The notes under the pieces were generated by a model. It ran no database searches. It was given only the letters and a program-made list of their open reading frames with translations, and was not told the origin of the DNA. Made by a program: the position numbers and the translations under genes. Shown here piece after piece: positions 11,057-22,975 of a stretch of DNA of 64,000 bases (position 1 is the stretch's first letter; the number at the start of each line of letters is the position of its first letter). Source of the DNA: Symbiodinium natans (Eukaryota; Sar; Dinophyceae; Suessiales; Symbiodiniaceae); NCBI GenBank assembly GCA_905221605.1, contig CAJNDS010000050.1:75001-139000 (forward strand). The letters run 5' to 3'.

Positions 11057-12131
11057 CTTCATTGCCAAAGAGCTCCTTTGCAAATTTACCACAATGGCGT
11101 CAGCCATCTGCTGGCAGCCAGATGTCTCTGGGAGTCCAGCAGGGGAAAGGCTAAATACCACCTTTCAGTGGCAATTTCGGCACCCAATACACTAGACTAT
11201 ACTGACTATACTGTCGGGCTCTCGGCAAGCGCTTTCTTGTCTTGCCGTGCGGCGCTTCTGCACACGGATTACAGGTGTGACTGGCCGACGGGAGAGCTGA
11301 GCAAAATTGGGACAGGCAGCCGCTTTCCGGCTCGAGCTGCTGCATCTTGACGTCACTAGGACCACTACAAGTAGAAGCTGGTAACTTCAGCAAGGCAAGC
11401 TCTTTCTTCACGAAGGGCAGCGGCCAAAGCACGGGCTGTCTGCACAAAAGAAGATCTCAGTTAGACTGTTAAACGATCAAAGACCTGAACAGTGGCACCT
11501 CAAAACTGTAATGATTGCATGGGACATGCTGATCTTGGCTAGGCTTGCCAGATCAGCACTTTCTGCTTGGACTACTTCCGATATACATGGTCTATGCCTG
11601 GGCTCCGGAAATCCGGCAGGTTGGCGCCGACTGCTGCTGTACGGCCACAACTAGCACGCAACAGGCGACATCACGGGGTTCGGCATGGTTCCATAGACTT
11701 ACTTTGCACAAGACTGACTCCTTAGGTTGAGAACTTGATTCAGCATGTTGCGCTTTGCTGCCCCGTGTACGCAAGTGGCTCTGGGAAAAAGGTTGATGCC
11801 TTTGCATGCTGATCCACGGATCAGCGTGGCATCACGGCACACCAGGCGCACTTGGGGGCAGACTTTCAGAACGCTTTCTGCGCGTTGTGCATAGAGAGCT
11901 GAAGCCTCGACCCAATGGGATCCTCTCACATTCTCAACCAGGTCTATCCTGTTGGGTGAAGGACATAATACCCCATAGGCTTGGTCAAAATGCTTGGCTA
12001 CAGCTCGCAGGCCTTTACGCCCTCCCTCTGGCATCACTCAATTCTGCCAGCACACGGGGAAGCTCTGCTGAAGTCTCTACGACCCTGAACTCCAATATCT
12101 GGCTCAGAAAGGTCTCCGATCTGATCCAGTC
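11057..12131 (-). CDS. unidentified exons (probably one gene)
   Basis: The exon at 12021-12131 (37 codons, DWIRSETFLSQILEF... to ...LAELSDARGR) begins after CCAAG|G and ends at a GC donor. Open minus-strand sequence follows at 11760-12010 (for example GSHWVEASALYAQRAESVL), then a short piece near 11366-11438 (ARALAAALREERACLAEV) and an exon at 11057-11107 (MADAIVVNLQRSSLAMK, GC donor). Composition is clearly protein-like but the exons in the middle are not resolved. A + strand frame over 12060-12200 (SLEAKLEALIDKL) also reads well, so strand is not certain there. This may be the 5' part of the gene ending at 7612. Confidence 0.4.
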
Positions 12132-12267
12132 CTTGGAAGCGAAGTTGGAAGCTCTCATCGACAAGCTGAAACCCAGACAAACCCAGACGAGGGGAGCCTC
12201 CCTAACGATCCCTAAGCGTCCTGAAGCATCGCAGAGGGGCCGGGGCTTAGGCAGTTTAGGACGGTTT

Positions 12268-12385
12268 AGGAAGCTCAGGAAAGTTTCGGAAGCTTCGGAA
12301 AGCTTCAGAAATCTTAAGGAAAGCTGAAGGAAAGCTCAGGAAAGCTTAAGGAAAGCTTAAGGAAAGCTTAAGGAAAGCCTAGGAA
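12268..12385. repeat. GGAAAGCTTA-type short tandem repeat
   Basis: About ten irregular 10-12 bp units of the form AGGAAAGCTTA/AGGAAAGCTCA. It is low-complexity sequence separating the exon region from the long TTTAGGG array to its right. Confidence 0.8.
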
Positions 12386-12506
12386 GCAGCCCAAGAGTCT
12401 GACGCCCGCTTGGAATGCTTTGGGTTCTCAGGGAGAATGATCATCGCACGCACGGCGCCAGCTGCAAGCTTTCGGTCCCATTGCTCAGGGCCTTAGGAGG
12501 GGCATA

Positions 12507-12806
12507 GGGTTTAGGGTTTAGGGTTGAGGGTTTAGGGTTGAGAGTTTAGGGGTTTAGGGTTTAGGGTTAAGGGTTTAGGGTTTAGGGTTTAGGGTTTAGG
12601 GTTTAGGGTTTAGGGTTTAGGGTTTAGGGTTTAGGGTTTAGGGTTTAGGGTTTAGGGTTTAGGGGTTAGGGGTTAGGGTTTAGGGTTTAGGGTTTAGGGG
12701 GTTTAGGGTTTAGGGTTTAGGGTTTAGGGTTTAGGGTTTAGGGTTTAGGGTTTAGGGTTTAGGGTTTAGGGTTTAGGGTTTAGGGTTTAGGGTTTAGGGT
12801 TTAGGG
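12507..12806. repeat. longest TTTAGGG array in the window (about 300 bp)
   Basis: About forty TTTAGGG units with a few variants (TTGAGGG, TTAAGGG, TTTAGGGG). It is the longest such tract here but is flanked by unique sequence on both sides, so it is interstitial and not a chromosome end. Confidence 0.95.
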
Positions 12807-13047
12807 TGTCTCGCAAATTTGGATTTCGGGCTTAAGGGAGTTGGCTTTTGTGGGCGTACTGGCCGAGGCCTTTACAAACACCGCAGAGATCGCCACACCC
12901 TGTGCTGTCCGAATGCAAAAAACTGGGGGCTCAGCGCTTGCAATCTTTGCGCAAGCCTCCCGTCTCTCCGGTGATACCCGCTTTGATCGCGGCGCCACCT
13001 CGTCAAAAGAGCCAGCGCAGCAGACAAGGGAAGCTGTACCAGAGAAC
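12807..13047 (-). CDS. possible exon, unidentified
   Basis: An 80-codon open minus frame (FDEVAPRSKRVSPERREACA..., ...GVAISAVFVKASA) ends at the MITE at 13048. The opposite strand is also open (a + frame reading AEAFTNTAEIATPC), so strand and reality are uncertain. No family is recognised. Confidence 0.25.
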
Positions 13048-13158
13048 ACATGTGGGGGTCTACGATACTAGGGGTACATTGCTGGGGTCCTTACTACAAG
13101 GGGATCCTACTATTAGGGGTGTATATGAGGGGTCCCTTATTATCGTAACCCCCCATGT
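13048..13158. mobile_element. MITE-like element with terminal inverted repeats
   Basis: About 111 bp beginning ACATGTGGGGGTCTACGAT and ending with its near inverse ATCGTAACCCCCCATGT. Inside are phrases shared with other small elements here: GGGGTAC, GGGGTCCTTA and ATTAGGGGT. It closely resembles the elements at 29827 and 44175. Confidence 0.75.
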
Positions 13159-13360
13159 CCATTCTGCTAGCGGCTCACAGCAGACACGTGTCACGAGGCA
13201 AGGGCGCGCGTACGAGGTTGTGGCAGGGAGAGGAGGTTTCATGTGCATGTGTATTGTCTGCTCTTTACACGAGCGCAACAGCAAAAAAGGGAAGCGCACC
13301 GGGGGTAGCATATGGCATGTGTATATGTATATATACATTCATTAATCTACATACTTATTT

Positions 13361-16349
13361 GGGTCACCGCCTATAGCGGTTCCCCTGTGTTTTTGCACAT
13401 TCCCTTAAACCATCTAACCAAAAATCCCTCAAACCATTAAACCATTAAACCATTAAACCATTAAACCATTAAACCATTAAGCCATTAAACCATTAAACCA
13501 TTAAACCATTAAACCAATGGTTTCCCCCATATGAGAATCCCCTTTAACCATTAATTAAACCATTAAACCATTAAACCAATGGTCTCCCCCCCAAACCATT
13601 AAACCATTAAACCATTAAACCATACCATTAAACCATTAAACCAATGGTTTCCCGCTTCTGAAAATCCCCTAAACCATTAAACTATTAAACCATTAAACCA
13701 TTAAACCAATGGTTACCCCCTTATGAAAATCCCCTAAGCCATTAAACCATTAAACCATTAAACCATTAAACCATTAAACCATTAAACCATTAAACCAATG
13801 GTTTCCCCCATATGAGAATCCCCTAAACCATTAAACCATTTTCATGGCGGGCAACCAGTGGTTTAATGGTTTAATGGTTTAATTTCATGGTTTAATGGTT
13901 TAATGCCTTAATGGTTGAATGGTTTAATGGTTTAATGGTTTAATGGTTTAAGGGATTTTCATAAGGGGGAAACCATTGGTTTAATGGTTTAATGGTTTAA
14001 TAGTTTAGGCGATTCTCATAAGGGGGAAACCATTGGTTTAATGGTTTAATGGTTTATTGGTTAAATGGTTTAATGGTTTAATGGTTCTCCTGCCGAGGTA
14101 CCTCTACCGCATCTTTTCTGCTCCTAAAGTTCTGATTCGCAAGCAGTGTCCCCTGTATCCTTTCTGCTCCGAATATTCTGAATCGCAAGCAGTGTCTCCC
14201 GTATCTTTTCTGCTCATAAGTATACGCATACTATATGGGATTGCGCCTTAAACCCTAACTCTTAAACCCTGACTCTATAGGGTTTTAAGGTTAGGGTTTA
14301 GGTTGAATTGCCGGCTTAGGTTTCAATGCTTCAATCTTTAACCCTAAACCTGTCAACCTTAACCCTCTAGGGTTGGGGTGCCTACATCATCATCGGATTT
14401 GACAAGCTCTGCGGAAATTTCTATATGACACGGTTATAACTTATTGCTGTGGTTATAACAATGGGTTAGGGTTTGATTTTTATACACTTATGTAAACCCA
14501 TTAGAATAAGGGGAACCCCATCACGCCCCAACAAGCGAAATATCCCAAATACTTTACCTTAGCTAAAATATCTCAAGCAACCATTCCCCGATACGCAACA
14601 CCTGAATTCCATCATTTCACGATATAGTTTGTGTATATGTTGAATCCCAGCAAGTAGTGAAAGTGACGAGCTCTGCGGATATATGTACATGACAAGGTTA
14701 TAACTTTTTGCTGCGGTTATAACTATGGTTCAGGGTTTGATTGATATACATGTAAATTCACCTATAAGAAAATGAGGGCAACCCCATCACGCCCCAATAA
14801 GCAAAACAAAACCTCTATCCCAAAAGCTTTACCTTACCTAAGATCGCTCAAGCATTCATCCCCCGATAAGCAAAACTTGAATTATCCTCTTTGTTTATAT
14901 TTTGAATCCCATGAAGTAGTTTTCAGGACATTCTCTCACAGTATTCTCGCGTCACCGGGGCGAAAGAGCCGTACAAACGTAGGCATAGCCCTGTGGGGTT
15001 TAAGGTTTGGGGATTGAAGCTCTAAGTGCTCTGGGGTGTTATGGTTCTATTGTATAGGTAATTAATGCCCAAACCTTAAACCTAAACCTTTAAACCCTAT
15101 AGGGTTCAATGGTTCGACAACCTAAGGTCTGGGCATGTATACCTTCAGCACCCTTTAGGGTTAAAACCTTTGAACCTTTGGGAGCCCTGTAGGGTTTTAC
15201 GGTTCTGACCCTAAACGAATCAGGGTTAAGTTCTGAATGCCCGAACTTTAAACCCTGAAGATTAAAACTCTTTGAGTTTTCGTTTTAAATGCCTAAGTCC
15301 TAAACCCCAACCCCTTACACCTTAACTCTATAGGGTTTAAAGGTTCGGGTTTAGGTTGAATTGCCGGCTTAGGTTTCAATGCTTCAATCTTTAACCCTAA
15401 ACCTGTCAACCTTAACCCTCTAGGGTTGGGGTGCCTACATCATCATCGGATTTGACAAGCTCTGCGGAAATCTCTATATGACAAGGTTATAACTTTTTGC
15501 TGCGGTTATAGCTATGCTTCAGGGTTTGATTTATATACATGTAAATATCCTATAAGAAAATGAGGTAACCCCATCACGCCCCAGTAAGCAAAACAAAACC
15601 TCTATCCCAAAAACTTTACTTTACCTAAGATAGCTCAAGCAACCATCCCCCGATAAGCAAAACCTGAATTCTATCATGTAACCATATGGTTTGTTTATAT
15701 TTTGAATCCCAGGAAGTAGTGAAAAGGACATTTGCTCACAGTATTCTCGCGTCATTGGGAAGAAAGCCCTACAAACGTAGGCATTGCCCTATGGGATTTC
15801 AGGTTTAGGGATTTAAGCTCCAAGCCCTATAGGGCTTTAAGGTTTTATCGTACAGGTAATGCCTAAACCTTAAACCCTAAGCCTTTATACCCTGTAGGGT
15901 TGAATGGTTCAAGAAAACCTAAGGTCTGGGCATGTATACCTTCAGCACCCTTTAGGGTCAAAACCTTTGTTCCTTGTAGAGCCCTATCGGGTTTTAGGGT
16001 TCTGACCCTAAACGGTTCAGGGTTAAGGTTTAACTGCCCGAACTTTCAACCCTTAAGGTTAAATCTCTATGGGTTTAGGCTTAAAGTTTAAAGAAAACCT
16101 AAATCTTAAACCCTAACCGCTTAGCCTTAACTCTATCGGGTTGAACGGTTAGGGTTTAGCGTTCATTGCGGGCTTATGTTTAAATGCCTCAATCTTAAGC
16201 CCTAAACCTGTCAAACTTAACCTTACAGGTTTGGGGTACCTACATCATCATCGACTTGTTGCTGTGGTTATAACGATGGTTTAGGGTTTAAAATATATAC
16301 ATTTATGTAAACCTTTAAAAATAAGGGGAACCGCAATAGGCGGACGCCC
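13361..16349 (+). mobile_element. large non-coding DNA transposon, copy 1 (2989 bp)
   Basis: The ends are inverted repeats: the left end reads GGGTCACCGCCTATAGCGG and the right end is the inverse of GGGCGTCCGCCTATTGCGG, both followed inward by TTCCCC. The element is flanked by an 8-bp target duplication ACTTATTT (13353-13360 and 16350-16357). The first 700 bp are 8-bp AACCATTA repeats that switch orientation at about 13850, so they can fold back. The rest holds 3 diverged internal repeats with motifs such as GACAAGCTCTGCGGA and TTATAAC. There is no transposase-like frame. An 8-bp duplication is typical of hAT and some other superfamilies, but the terminal sequence does not let me assign one. 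A second copy lies at 37008-40423 in the opposite orientation. Confidence 0.9.
13426..14090. repeat. AACCATTA / TTAATGGT 8-bp repeats in inverted arrangement
   Basis: The left part (13426-13840) is (ATTAAACC)n; the right part (13858-14088) is (TTTAATGG)n. Each is interrupted every 60-100 bp by the phrase CAATGGTTTCCCCC..TATGA..AATCCCC or its inverse. It forms the sub-terminal fold-back region of the transposon. Confidence 0.9.
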
Positions 16350-16357
16350 ACTTATTT

Positions 16358-17020
16358 ATCGATTGTTTTTTCATTCTTTTATTTCGTTTTGCACTTTTTA
16401 CAAAAACAAAAAATATGTGTTTATATATATATATATATGTATATATGCGCTCCCACCCCCCACCCCCACCCCCTCGTGTATCCATGGTTTTGTGCGAGTC
16501 TAGCCTCAACACAGAACTGAATCCTCGGGGCAACCTCCAAGGCCCCTCCAAGTGCAATCCAGCGACAAAACACAGGCACCACAGAACCCACCGCGAGCAG
16601 ACAGTATGTCTTTGAAAACATGCAGAATTGCAGCCCCACTACGAACCAACTCGATAGAATTGTTGGGAGGCTTCGTCTTCTCAGATCCTGAAAACTTCCC
16701 CAAGGTCTCCCAGCATGGTAATGTTTTTCTCAAGGACGAGACTCGTTTTGGTTCGCCTCAAGACTCTCAAGTAAATCACTGTTCTTGTTCGCCTTAAGAT
16801 TCATAAGCAAATCGCTGATGAACCTCGCCGTCACTGAGTGATCCGTATCGATGTTGGGGATACTGAATGTCAATGACAGAACCAGCTTTCCCCCTTGGGA
16901 ACATACGTTCAACAAGCAAAACCTCTTTGGCCAGGCATCGCCAAAATTTAGCATCGCAAGACCCGAGATTGTCATGCACATGTCGAATCTAGTCATTTTG
17001 CTCAAGGCCAACTTATCTTT
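16358..17020. other. AT-rich tail, short microsatellite and a possible exon
   Basis: Contains a (TA)n run at 16424-16446 and a C-rich run at 16455-16475. At 16794-17011 there is an open minus-strand stretch in two frames, one reading PRGKAGSVIDIQYPQHRYG and the other KRFCLLNVCSQGGKLVLSL. Neither has resolvable splice sites, so a coding fragment is possible but unproven. Confidence 0.3.
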
Positions 17021-17439
17021 ATTTGGAATCTAAACTCACGGGAGGCACTGCTTGCGAGTTGCCATTTGGTCACCTGATTTTCCGATTAAAATCAACGGGG
17101 GCATTGCTTCGCATTTGTGTTTTGGGGGCCGAGTTCTTCAAGCACCGTAAGGGGGTACACGGGTCATGACCTCACCAAATACTTGGGGCTTCTAGAGGAG
17201 GAAAACCTATGAAAGCCTTGAAAACCCGAAAATGAACGGCGCTTTCGAGACAGGAAAGTATACGTCTATAGCGTGCCCCACTCTCAAACCTTATGCCTAA
17301 ACCATGACCCTAACCCCTAAACCTTAAGACTTCAACGCCAAAACGCGGAAACCCCATGTCAGCTTGCTTCAACCCTGGAATAATGCCCGAATCCAAGATT
17401 CAAGATTCAAGATGCCTGGGAAAGAAATGATTGGGGATC

Positions 17440-18110
17440 TCGGCCTTTGTTCAATTTTTCATTTTGCATGCACAACTTGAATAAGACTCGAATCCTGAAG
17501 CGTCTTGAGTCTCAAGACGCCAAGGACGGAAATCGAAGGCATCACCGAAGAGTCTCCCGGGAATCTTCGATCTTCAACCTTCAACTAACTTCTTTGAGTT
17601 CTTCGGCCCTGGAGTGCTTTTTGTCCCAAAAGAAAAATTTGGAAACAAGAACTCAAGCTCCAAAGGAGCTGGATTTCGTGATGTTAAGATTCTTAACCCA
17701 GAAACCCGAAGGTTGAAGATCAGAGATTTCGGGACACTCCGGGAAAAGATGCCTTCGACTTCGGTCTTGGGCGACTTCAAGCTCAAGAGATTCAACCCAA
17801 GATGGACATCGAGAGGGCATGGCTCAGGAGTCTCCCAGAAGCCTTCGGCCTTCAATCTTCAACTTCAGGGTCCTCAAGCTCTGAAGATTCCTAAGGCTTA
17901 GGGTTTAGGGTTTAGGGTTTAGGGTTTGTTTCTTGAGCCGGAAATCGAAGGTTGAAGATCGAAGACTCCGGGAACACCCTCGGGAGATGCCTTCGATTCT
18001 AATCTTTGGCGTGGAATGGAAGGCATGCCACACGAGTCTCCCCTGGAATCTTGCATCTTCAACCTTGTAATTTCAGGATTAAAGCGTTTAAGATTCTGAC
18101 CTTTTTTGAG
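17440..18110. repeat. degenerate dispersed repeat with GAAGATTGAAGG-type motifs
   Basis: The motif AATCTTCGATCTTCAACCTT and its inverse (AGGTTGAAGATCGAAGA) recur at about 17562, 17710, 17850, 17948 and 18048. Each is embedded in similar context (CTCCCGGGAATC or TTCGGGACACTCC). The copies lie in both orientations and are diverged. No gene is supported here; 17030-17440 holds only weak TTTAGGG relics. Confidence 0.6.
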
Positions 18111-18230
18111 CGGAATCGAAGATGGACATGCAAGCGTTCAAGATGTCAGCAGATTGTTTTTAGACAGCAGCAGATGCTTTCCTTTACACTGTTGCATTCA
18201 TCACGTGAGGCTTTGGTGGGGCATCATATC

Positions 18231-18420
18231 ATATATATATATATCATACATACATACATACATACATACATACATACATACATACATACATACATACATA
18301 CATACATACATACATACATACATACATACATACATACATACATACATACATACATACGTACGTACGTACGTACGTACATACATCCATCCATCCATCTATC
18401 CATACATACATACTATCGTA
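18231..18420. repeat. (TACA)n / (TACG)n microsatellite
   Basis: About 35 tandem CATA tetramers, then CGTA (18357-18376) and CCAT variants (18381-18396), preceded by a short (AT)n. Confidence 0.95.
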
Positions 18421-18455
18421 AAGAGAGATGTACATATATATGATTCAGCCCCGGC

Positions 18456-18458
<3 letters not shown>

Positions 18459-18513
<55 letters not shown>

Positions 18514-18533
18514 ACCCCCCCCCCCCTGTGGTG
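18459..18533. repeat. poly-C tract
   Basis: About 49 consecutive C residues at 18459-18507, and a second shorter run of 14 at 18517-18530. The phrase 'CCCCCCTGTGGTGTGGTTGGGGGTTGGTTT' is repeated in part at 18738-18770, so the unit containing C-run plus telomere-like array is duplicated. Confidence 0.9.
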
Positions 18534-18545
18534 TGGTTGGGGGTT

Positions 18546-18925
18546 GGTTTAGGGTTTTAGGGTTTAGGGTTTAGGGTTTAGGGTTTTAGGGTTTTAGGGT
18601 TTAGGGTTTAGGGTTTAGGGTTTAGGGTTTTAGGGTTTAGGGTTTAGGGTTTAGGGTTTAGGGTTTAGGGTTTAGGGTTTAGGGTTTAGGGTTTAGGGTT
18701 TAGGGTTTTCCCCGCGGATGGGGTACTAAGATGATCCCCCCCCCCCTGTGGTGTGGTTGGGGGTTGGTTTTAGGGTTAGGGTTTAGGGTTCAGGGTTTTA
18801 GGGTTTAGGGTTTAAGGTTTAAGACTTAAGGTTTAGGGTTTAGGGTTAGGGTTTAGGTTTTAGGGTTTAGGGTTTAGGGTTTAGGGTTTAGGGGTTTAGG
18901 GGTTTAGGGTTTAGGGTTTAGGGAC
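18546..18925. repeat. TTTAGGG / TTTTAGGG arrays, two blocks
   Basis: Two blocks (18546-18709 and 18767-18925), each preceded by a C-run and the same GTGGTGTGGTTGGGGGTTGG lead-in. Units vary between 7 and 8 bp. Confidence 0.9.
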
Positions 18926-18989
18926 CGTAGAGTAGACTTGGGGGGGGGGGGGATACCATGGGGGGGGGCCAGGACGCTCGACGCTGAAC

Positions 18990-21900
18990 CATATATCCGC
19001 GGACCCCAGCTGGAGCGGGGGCGGCGTCAGTGAAGACCCATAGTGCGCTCCATTCCCTGAGTTCCCATGGCCTCAGCACGCCCAAACCCTCGCCGGTACT
19101 CCATTCCCTGAGTTCGTTCCCGTGCATGCCCAAACCCCCGTCGCTCCACCCATGGCCTCAGCACGCCCAAACCCATGGGGCCTCATGGCCCCATGGCCCC
19201 AAGGTCCCATGGCCCCATGTCCCTAGACCCGAAGCAGTCCCCGACCCGAGGCTGGCCTGGCCCCCAAGGCCCACGGCCCCCATGGCCCCATGGCCTCATG
19301 CACGGCACGCCCGCCCACTCCGCTCCCCTCTTGCTCTCCTCTGACCCATACGCGGTCTCCTCTCATGCCCCCATGCCCCCCACACAGACCCTAAGCTTGG
19401 TCCTATATATGGCCCCTGCTCCACCCCAACCCCCAACCCCCACCCCCATACCGTACGCACCCTGCCACGCCCAACCCCCAACCCCCACCCCCACCCACCC
19501 ACACTTCCAACCCCCACCCCCACCCCCCACGCACCCCGCCCCCCACTGAACCCATGGCTCCTGCCGCATGGTACACGGCATGGATGTGGCTTCTCAGCTG
19601 ACTTTAAAGGGCCCCAGTGCATGCCCGGGCCCTCCGCCCGCTCCGCCCGCTCCGCTCCGCCCTTCCAGCTCCGCCTACTCCCCTCTGGCCCATGCTCCCA
19701 CTCTCCATCCCCTTGACCTACCCCTCATGGACCCAGCTCCCTACCCCTTACCCCTCACGCACCCATGCCCCTCATGGACCCATGGCTCCTGGCCCCATGG
19801 CTCCCCATTCATTATGGTCCACGGCCCAAGCAGGTGGCTTCTCCGCCCCTACCCCCACCACCTCTACCCTTCCCGCTCCGCATACTCCCTCCCTTGCCCA
19901 AGCCCCCCACGCACCCCGCCATGCTTCTCATGGACCCCTTGCCCAAACCCCCCACGCACCCCGCCATGCTTCTCATGGACCCATGGCTCCTGGTCCCATT
20001 CTTCATCCCTCGACCTGCATGCTGCTCCACTCCCACCCGCAACCCCCACGCCCGTGCTTGTCATGGGCCCCTTGCTCCTGGCGTCATGGCTCCACCCCCA
20101 CCCCCACACACCCCACCCTTTCCACACTTCCAACCCCCACCCCCACCCCCCACGCACCCCGCCCCCCCAGTGGACCCATGGCTCCAACCCCCACCCCCAC
20201 CCACACCCCCACACTTCCAACCCCCACCCCCACCCCCCCACGCACCCCGCCCTCCACTGGACCCATGGCTCCTGGCCCCATTGGCTCATGGTCCACGGCC
20301 CATGGATGTGGCTTCTCAGCTGACTTAAAGGCCCCAGCGTATGCCTGGGCTCTCGGGCCGCTCCGCCCGCTCCGCCCTCCGCCCTTCCAGCTCCGCCTAC
20401 TCCCCTTTGGCCCATGCTCCCACTCTCCATCCCCTTGACCTACCCCTCATGGACCCAGCTCCCTCATGGCCCCATGGTCCCAAGGTCCCATGGCCCCATG
20501 TCCCTAGACCCAAAGCAGTCCCCGACCCGAGGCTGGCCTGGCCCCCAAGGCCCACGGCCCCCATGGCCCCATGGCCTCATGCACGGCACGCCCGCCCACT
20601 CCGCTCCCCTCTTGCTCTCCTCTGACCCATACGCGGTCTCCTCTCATGCCCCCATGCCCCCCACACAGACCCTCTAAGCTTGGTCCTAAAAAAAGCCCTG
20701 CTCCAACCCCCAACCCCCACCCCCATACCGTACGCACCCTGCCACCCCCAACCCCCAACCCCCACCCCCACCCACCCACACTTCCAACCCCCCCTGGCCG
20801 CATTGGCTCATGGTCCACGGCCCATGGATGTGGCTTCTCAGCTCACTTCAACCGCCCGCTCCGCCCGCTCCGCCCGCTCCGCCCTCCGCCCTTCCAGCTC
20901 CGCCTACTCCCCTCTGGCCCATGCTCCCACTCTCCATCCCCTCGACCTACCCCTCATGGACCCAGCTCCCTACCCCTTACCCCTCAACGCACCCATGCCC
21001 CTCATGGACCCATGGCTGCTGGCCCCATGGCTCCCCATTCATTACGGTCCACGGCTCAAGCAGGTGGCTTCTCCGCCCCTACCCCCACCACCTCTACCCT
21101 TCCCGCTCCGCATACTCCCTCCCTTGCCCAAGCCCCCCACGCACCCCGCCATGCTTCTCATGGACCCATGGTCCGGGTCCCTTTCTTTATCCCTCGACCT
21201 GCATGGCTGCCAATGCTGGTCCTAGCATACTCCCCCCTTGCCCAAGCCCCCCACGCACCCCGCCATGCTTCTCATGGACCCTTCATCCCTCGACCTGCAT
21301 GCTGCTCCACTCCCACCCGCAACCCCCACGCCCGTGCTTGTCATGGGCCCCTTGCTCCTGGCGTCATGGCTCCACCCCCACCCCCACACACCCCACCCTT
21401 TCCACACTTCCAACCCCCACCCCCACCCCCCACGCACCCCGCCCCCCCAGTGGACCCATGGCTCCAACCCCCACCCCACCCCCACGAACCCCCACCCCCA
21501 CCCCCCCACGCACCCCGCCCCTCACTGGACCCATGGCTCCTGGCCCCATTGGCTCATGGTCCACGGCTGACTTTGAAGGCCCCAGTGCATGCCCGGCCCT
21601 CCGCCCGCTCCGCTCCGCCCTCCGCCCTTCCAGCTCCGCCTACTCCCCTTTGGCCCATGCTCCCACTCTCCATCCCCTTGACCTACCCCTCATGGACCCA
21701 GCTCCCTCATGGCCCCATGGCTTCAAGGTCCCATGGCCCCATGTCCCTAGACCCGAAACTGGCCTGGCCCCCAAGGCCCACGGCCCCCATGGCCATGCAC
21801 GGCACGCCCGCCCACTCCGCTCCCCTTGCTCTCCTCTGACCCATACGCGGTCTCCTCTCATGCCCCCATGCCCCCCACACAGACCCTAAGCTTGGTCCTA

Positions 21901-22975
21901 TATATGGCCCCTGCCCCCAACCCCCAACCCCCACCCCCATACCGTACGCACCCTGCCACCCCCAACCCCCAACCCCCACCCCCACCCACCCACACTTCCA
22001 ACCCCCACCCCGACGCACCCGCCCCCCACTCCTGGCCGCATTGGCTCATGGTCCACGGCCCATGGATGTGGCTTCTCAGCTGACTTTAAAGGGCCCCAGT
22101 GCATGCCCGGGCCCTCCGCCCGCTCCGCCCGCTCCGCCCGTCCGCCCTTCCAGCTCCGCCTACTTCCCTTTGGCCCATGCTCCCACTCTCCATCCCCTTG
22201 ACCTACCCCTTACCCCTCACACACCCATGCCCCTCATGGACCCATGGCTCCTGGCCCCATGGCTCCCCATTCATTATGGTCCACGGTCCAAGCAGGTGGC
22301 TTCTCCGCCCCTACCCCCACCACCTCTACCCTTCCCGCTCCGCATACTCCCTCCCTTGCCCAAGCCCCCCACGCACCCCGCCATGCTTCTCATGGACCCA
22401 TGGCTCCTGGTACCATTCTTTATCCCTCGACCTGCATGGCTGCCAATGCTGGTCCTAGCATACTCCCCCCTTGCCCAAGCCCCCCACGCACCCCGCCATG
22501 CTTCTCATGGACCCATGGCTCCTGGTCCCATTCTTCATCCCTCGACCTGCATGGCTGCCAATGCTGGTCAAAAAAATGGCCCCTGCTCCATCCCCACCCC
22601 CAACCCCCACCCCCACCCCGCACGCACCCTGCCACCCCCAACCCCCAACCCCCACCCCCACCCCCACGCACCCACACTTCCAACCCACCCCCCCACGCAC
22701 CCCGCCCCCCACTGGACCCATGGCTCCTGGCCCCATTGGCCCATGGTCCACGGCCCATGGATGTGGCTTGTCAGCTGACTTCAAGGGCCCCAGCGCACGC
22801 CCGGGCCCTCCGCCCGCTCCGCCCGCTCCGCCCTCCGCCCTTCCAGCTCCGCCTACTCCCCTTTGGCCCATGCTCCCACTCTCCATCCCCTTGACCTACC
22901 CCTCATGGACCCAGCTCCCTACCCTTTACCCCTCACGCACCCTGCCCCGCCGCCCATGCCCCTCATGAACCTTGG
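18990..22975. repeat. 4-kb complex tandem array, C-rich units of about 500-740 bp
   Basis: Blocks recur in order: GGATGTGGCTTCTCAGCTGA, then CCGCCCGCTCCGCC, CTCCGCCTACTCCC, CATGGACCCA, and runs of CCCCCAACCCCCAC. The anchor GATGTGGCTT(C/G)TCAGCT occurs at about 19583, 20304, 20826, 22065 and 22760. A truncated relative lies near 21565. Units differ by deletions and internal shuffling. All + frames stay open for hundreds of codons, rich in Pro, His, Ala and Thr, because T- and A-rich stop codons are rare. I therefore do not call a gene. Confidence 0.9.

Noticed and set aside
12507-12806. A true chromosome end
   Set aside because: The array is flanked by unique and coding sequence on both sides, and similar arrays occur throughout in both orientations.
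13426-14088. CRISPR-like array
   Set aside because: The repeats are 8 bp, without spacers of constant length, inside a eukaryotic transposon.
14057-14251. Identical short frames in both transposon arms (also 39533-39727, and 15900-16091 with 37266-37457)
   Set aside because: The identity reflects the duplicated transposon; the frames are short, made of repeat sequence and show no protein family.
18201-18443. Tyr-Ile-His or Met-Tyr-Val-Cys repeat proteins
   Set aside because: They are translations of the (TACA)n microsatellite.
19030-22968. Long + strand proline-rich frames up to 422 codons
   Set aside because: All three frames are open through a C-rich tandem array; there are no conserved blocks beyond the repeat and no consistent start.
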